NCBI GenBank assembly: GCA_038380435.1
Contig: JAWZYU010000017.1
Coordinates: forward strand, 24,179,283-24,243,282
DNA: 64,000 nucleotides
DNA from: Ryuthela nishihirai
Taxonomy: Eukaryota; Arthropoda; Arachnida; Araneae; Heptathelidae
Direction: 5' to 3'
Shown here: positions 52,101-55,100 of the stretch, in pieces
Layout of the letters: every line of letters begins with the position of its first letter
Position numbering within the stretch: the stretch's first letter is position 1
Made by a program: the position numbers and the translations under genes
The notes under the pieces: model-generated
The model's input: the letters and a program-made list of their open reading frames with translations, nothing else
What the model was told of the DNA's origin: nothing
The model's database searches: none

Positions 52101-55100
52101 GTTCATCTTGAGGCACTTTGTACCATTCTTCCTACAAATAGAGATGCAGTGTGTTTAGTGCGTATGCTGGCTGTGGCTGACGTCAGAAGCATCAACCCAG
52201 CACATCCCATATGTCCTCTACAGGAGAGAAATCCGGGGACATAGTGGGCTAAGGTGTTAACATCCCACAGCATATTAGCTGTAGATGTCACATAAAGAGA
52301 CGTACAGTCGCTCAAAAAATATCCGAACGCTATGGTTGATTACAGAATTCAGAAAAAAATATCTGGAGCGTGTACAGCAACTGTACACGCTCCAGTTACC
52401 ATTCACAGCAAACTGGAGCGTGTGCAGTTACTGCACACGCTCCAGTTTGTGTGAACGGTAACTGCACACGCTCAATATTTCTGTGAGTGGGCCCACACGA
52501 TCCAGGTTTTTGTGAGCTCACACAATCCAATGTGCTGTGAACATTAATCGCAACCGCTCCAATTTGCTGTGAACGGTAATTGCACACGCTCCATATTCAT
52601 TGCATCATATATTCATACATTAAAAAAGTATCCGAACACTATGGTTGATTACAGAATTCAGAAAAAAAATCTGGCAACGATTTTTTTAGAAATTAGTGAT
52701 CTGGCAATCTTCGATGTTAATCTTCGTGATCACTAATTTCTAAAAATATCGTTGCCAGATATTTTTTCTGAATTCTGTAATCAACCATAGTGTTCGGAAT
52801 ATTTTTGAGCGACTGTACGGCTGAGCGCCTAAAAATCATTTTCAAAGAGGATTTCCAAAACTGTTTCAAAGCATGGAGAAGCACACTTTGAAGCTGACAC
52901 CATTTGATTTCTGCATTTTTTCAGTAATAAAAATTTTATTGACAGTCCTGTTTCTTTTTAGCCCCACCTCTTATATATTATAGGTATTTTGCAAGAAAAT
53001 TCTTCAAAGGCACTAAAACAAAGAAAAAAGTTATGTACCGGAACAGCTTTCCGATTCGATTCAGTCACTTGTCCCCTCCTCATAGGGGTGGGGGTGGCTC
53101 AGTTGGTAGCGCGCCAGGCTCGTAATCTGTAGTTCCAGGTTCGAGTCCCAGCTGGGTCGTTGAGATTTATCTCTGCAAAATTCCACGCCCTGCCTACGGT
53201 CAGTAGGAGACACCGATGGGTTTGGAAAGGCCGCCGTCCGTCAGATGGGACGTTAAGCCGTGGCCCCGTGTGCGGGAGAGCCATACCCTGTGCACGTTAA
53301 AGAACACGCTGGATGGCCTTGACGGGAGGCTACCATCTGTCTCCCAACAGCTGTTCCAGTGGGTCCCCTCCCCCAACCTTCTCTGAGCCTTTGGGGTCCA
53401 TGTGACCTGGCCATTTATCCCATGGTGTGCAAAAAAGTGCAGCTCAGAGGTAAAACAACCCAACCCCTCCTCATATTTTTTTGCATCCGGACCTGGCCAT
53501 CACAGCTGAACCTATTGCAACAAGATCTTCTTTACAAAGGATAGTTTGAAAAAGAATTGCGAAATTCCACTGGATGAAAGATTTCGACGTCAGAAAACAA
53601 CGTTTCGTTATGTTTGCATTTAGCGGCAAAAGAAGAACTGAAATCTCACCTCATGTCAATGGTGGGTCGGAATCTGTACATGTAGATGTGGCCATAGGTA
53701 CGGAGCTCGGCTGCAAACTCTGGCGCCAGGCGAGGATGAAGATCAGCTGGAAAGTAACGGAGGCTGTTCTTCACAGCAAGCTGTGGAAGGGAGAAAAATC
53801 ATTCGCTGCATCTTTTCAGATCACTATTAAGTAACATAGGATTGTTTTACCTCTGAGCGGCACTTTTTTCACTCACTGGACTAAATGGCCAAGTCACAAA
53901 GACCCCAAGGGCTCGGAAGAGTTTGGGAACCTCTATAGAGTGCCACCAAAAAAAAAGCACTAAGTGTTGGTACAAATGCTTAATTTATAATTTATATTCG
54001 TTTCATAAATATCCATCTTTCAAATTCGATCGTATCTTATAAATCTAATATCACATTGTCACGCAAAAGTCCTCTAATCGCTCTGTTCCGTTTACTCTGT
54101 GATCACACATAAGTGCGCCTTGATTCTCTGTTTTTCTGCCTTCCAACCACTTTACGATGAGTACTTTTAGTGATTGGAAAGAAATATATGAGAAATTAAT
54201 CTAAGCTTATCGGAATTAGTGCAAATAGAGTGCTAAATAATATTACATTAATGCTTATTATTATTGCTGAACTGAAATTTTAGAAAAATATATAAATAAA
54301 TTCAATGTTCGTTTAATTCGTAACGATTTTTTCGGAATCTATCCCCCTTTTTTCAATAAGCTGTTTTTTCGATTTGAACGGTTTCGACTTACACGGTGAT
54401 TTCCTGGAACCAATCTATCGTGTAAAGCGAGGAATGGGTGTCTTATATTAACTGCTATTAAATAAGTTCGGAAGAATGGTATAATGAAAAGGATCATTCC
54501 AGATTTCTTCTCGACTTCTCCCTAATATGTGAAAAACAATTGCGCTCCCTCTATAAAGGGTGGCTCAGTCGGTAGCGCGCCAGGCTCGTAATCTGTAGTT
54601 CCAGGTTCGAGTCCCAGCTGGGTCAACGTTGAGATTTATCTCTGCAAAATTCCACGCCTGCCTACGGTCAGTAGGGGATACCGATGGGATTTGATAGGTC
54701 GCCGTCCGTCGAATGGGACGTTAAGCCGTGGCCCCGTATACGGGAGAGCCATATCCTGTGCACGTTAAAGAACTCGCTGGATGCCCTTGAAGGGAAGCTA
54801 CCATCTGTCTCCCAACAGCTGTTCCAGTGGGTCCCCTCCCCCAACCTTCTCTGAGCCTTCGGGGTCCTTGTGAACTGGCCATTTAGCCCATGGTGTGCAA
54901 AAAAGTGCCGCTCAGAGGTAAAACAATAAAAAAAAATTTATAAAGGGTGAAATAGGATTCTGTCTCAAACTGGAAACTGTAAAATGACATTTTGCCCTTT
55001 TCGTTCTTTGGAAATCGTTAAAGGGTTTTGTTCCCTCTCCGGAAATGTTCCCTTTTAGTAAGGGATATAAAACTTTCATAAAATCTCTCTATAACCACAA

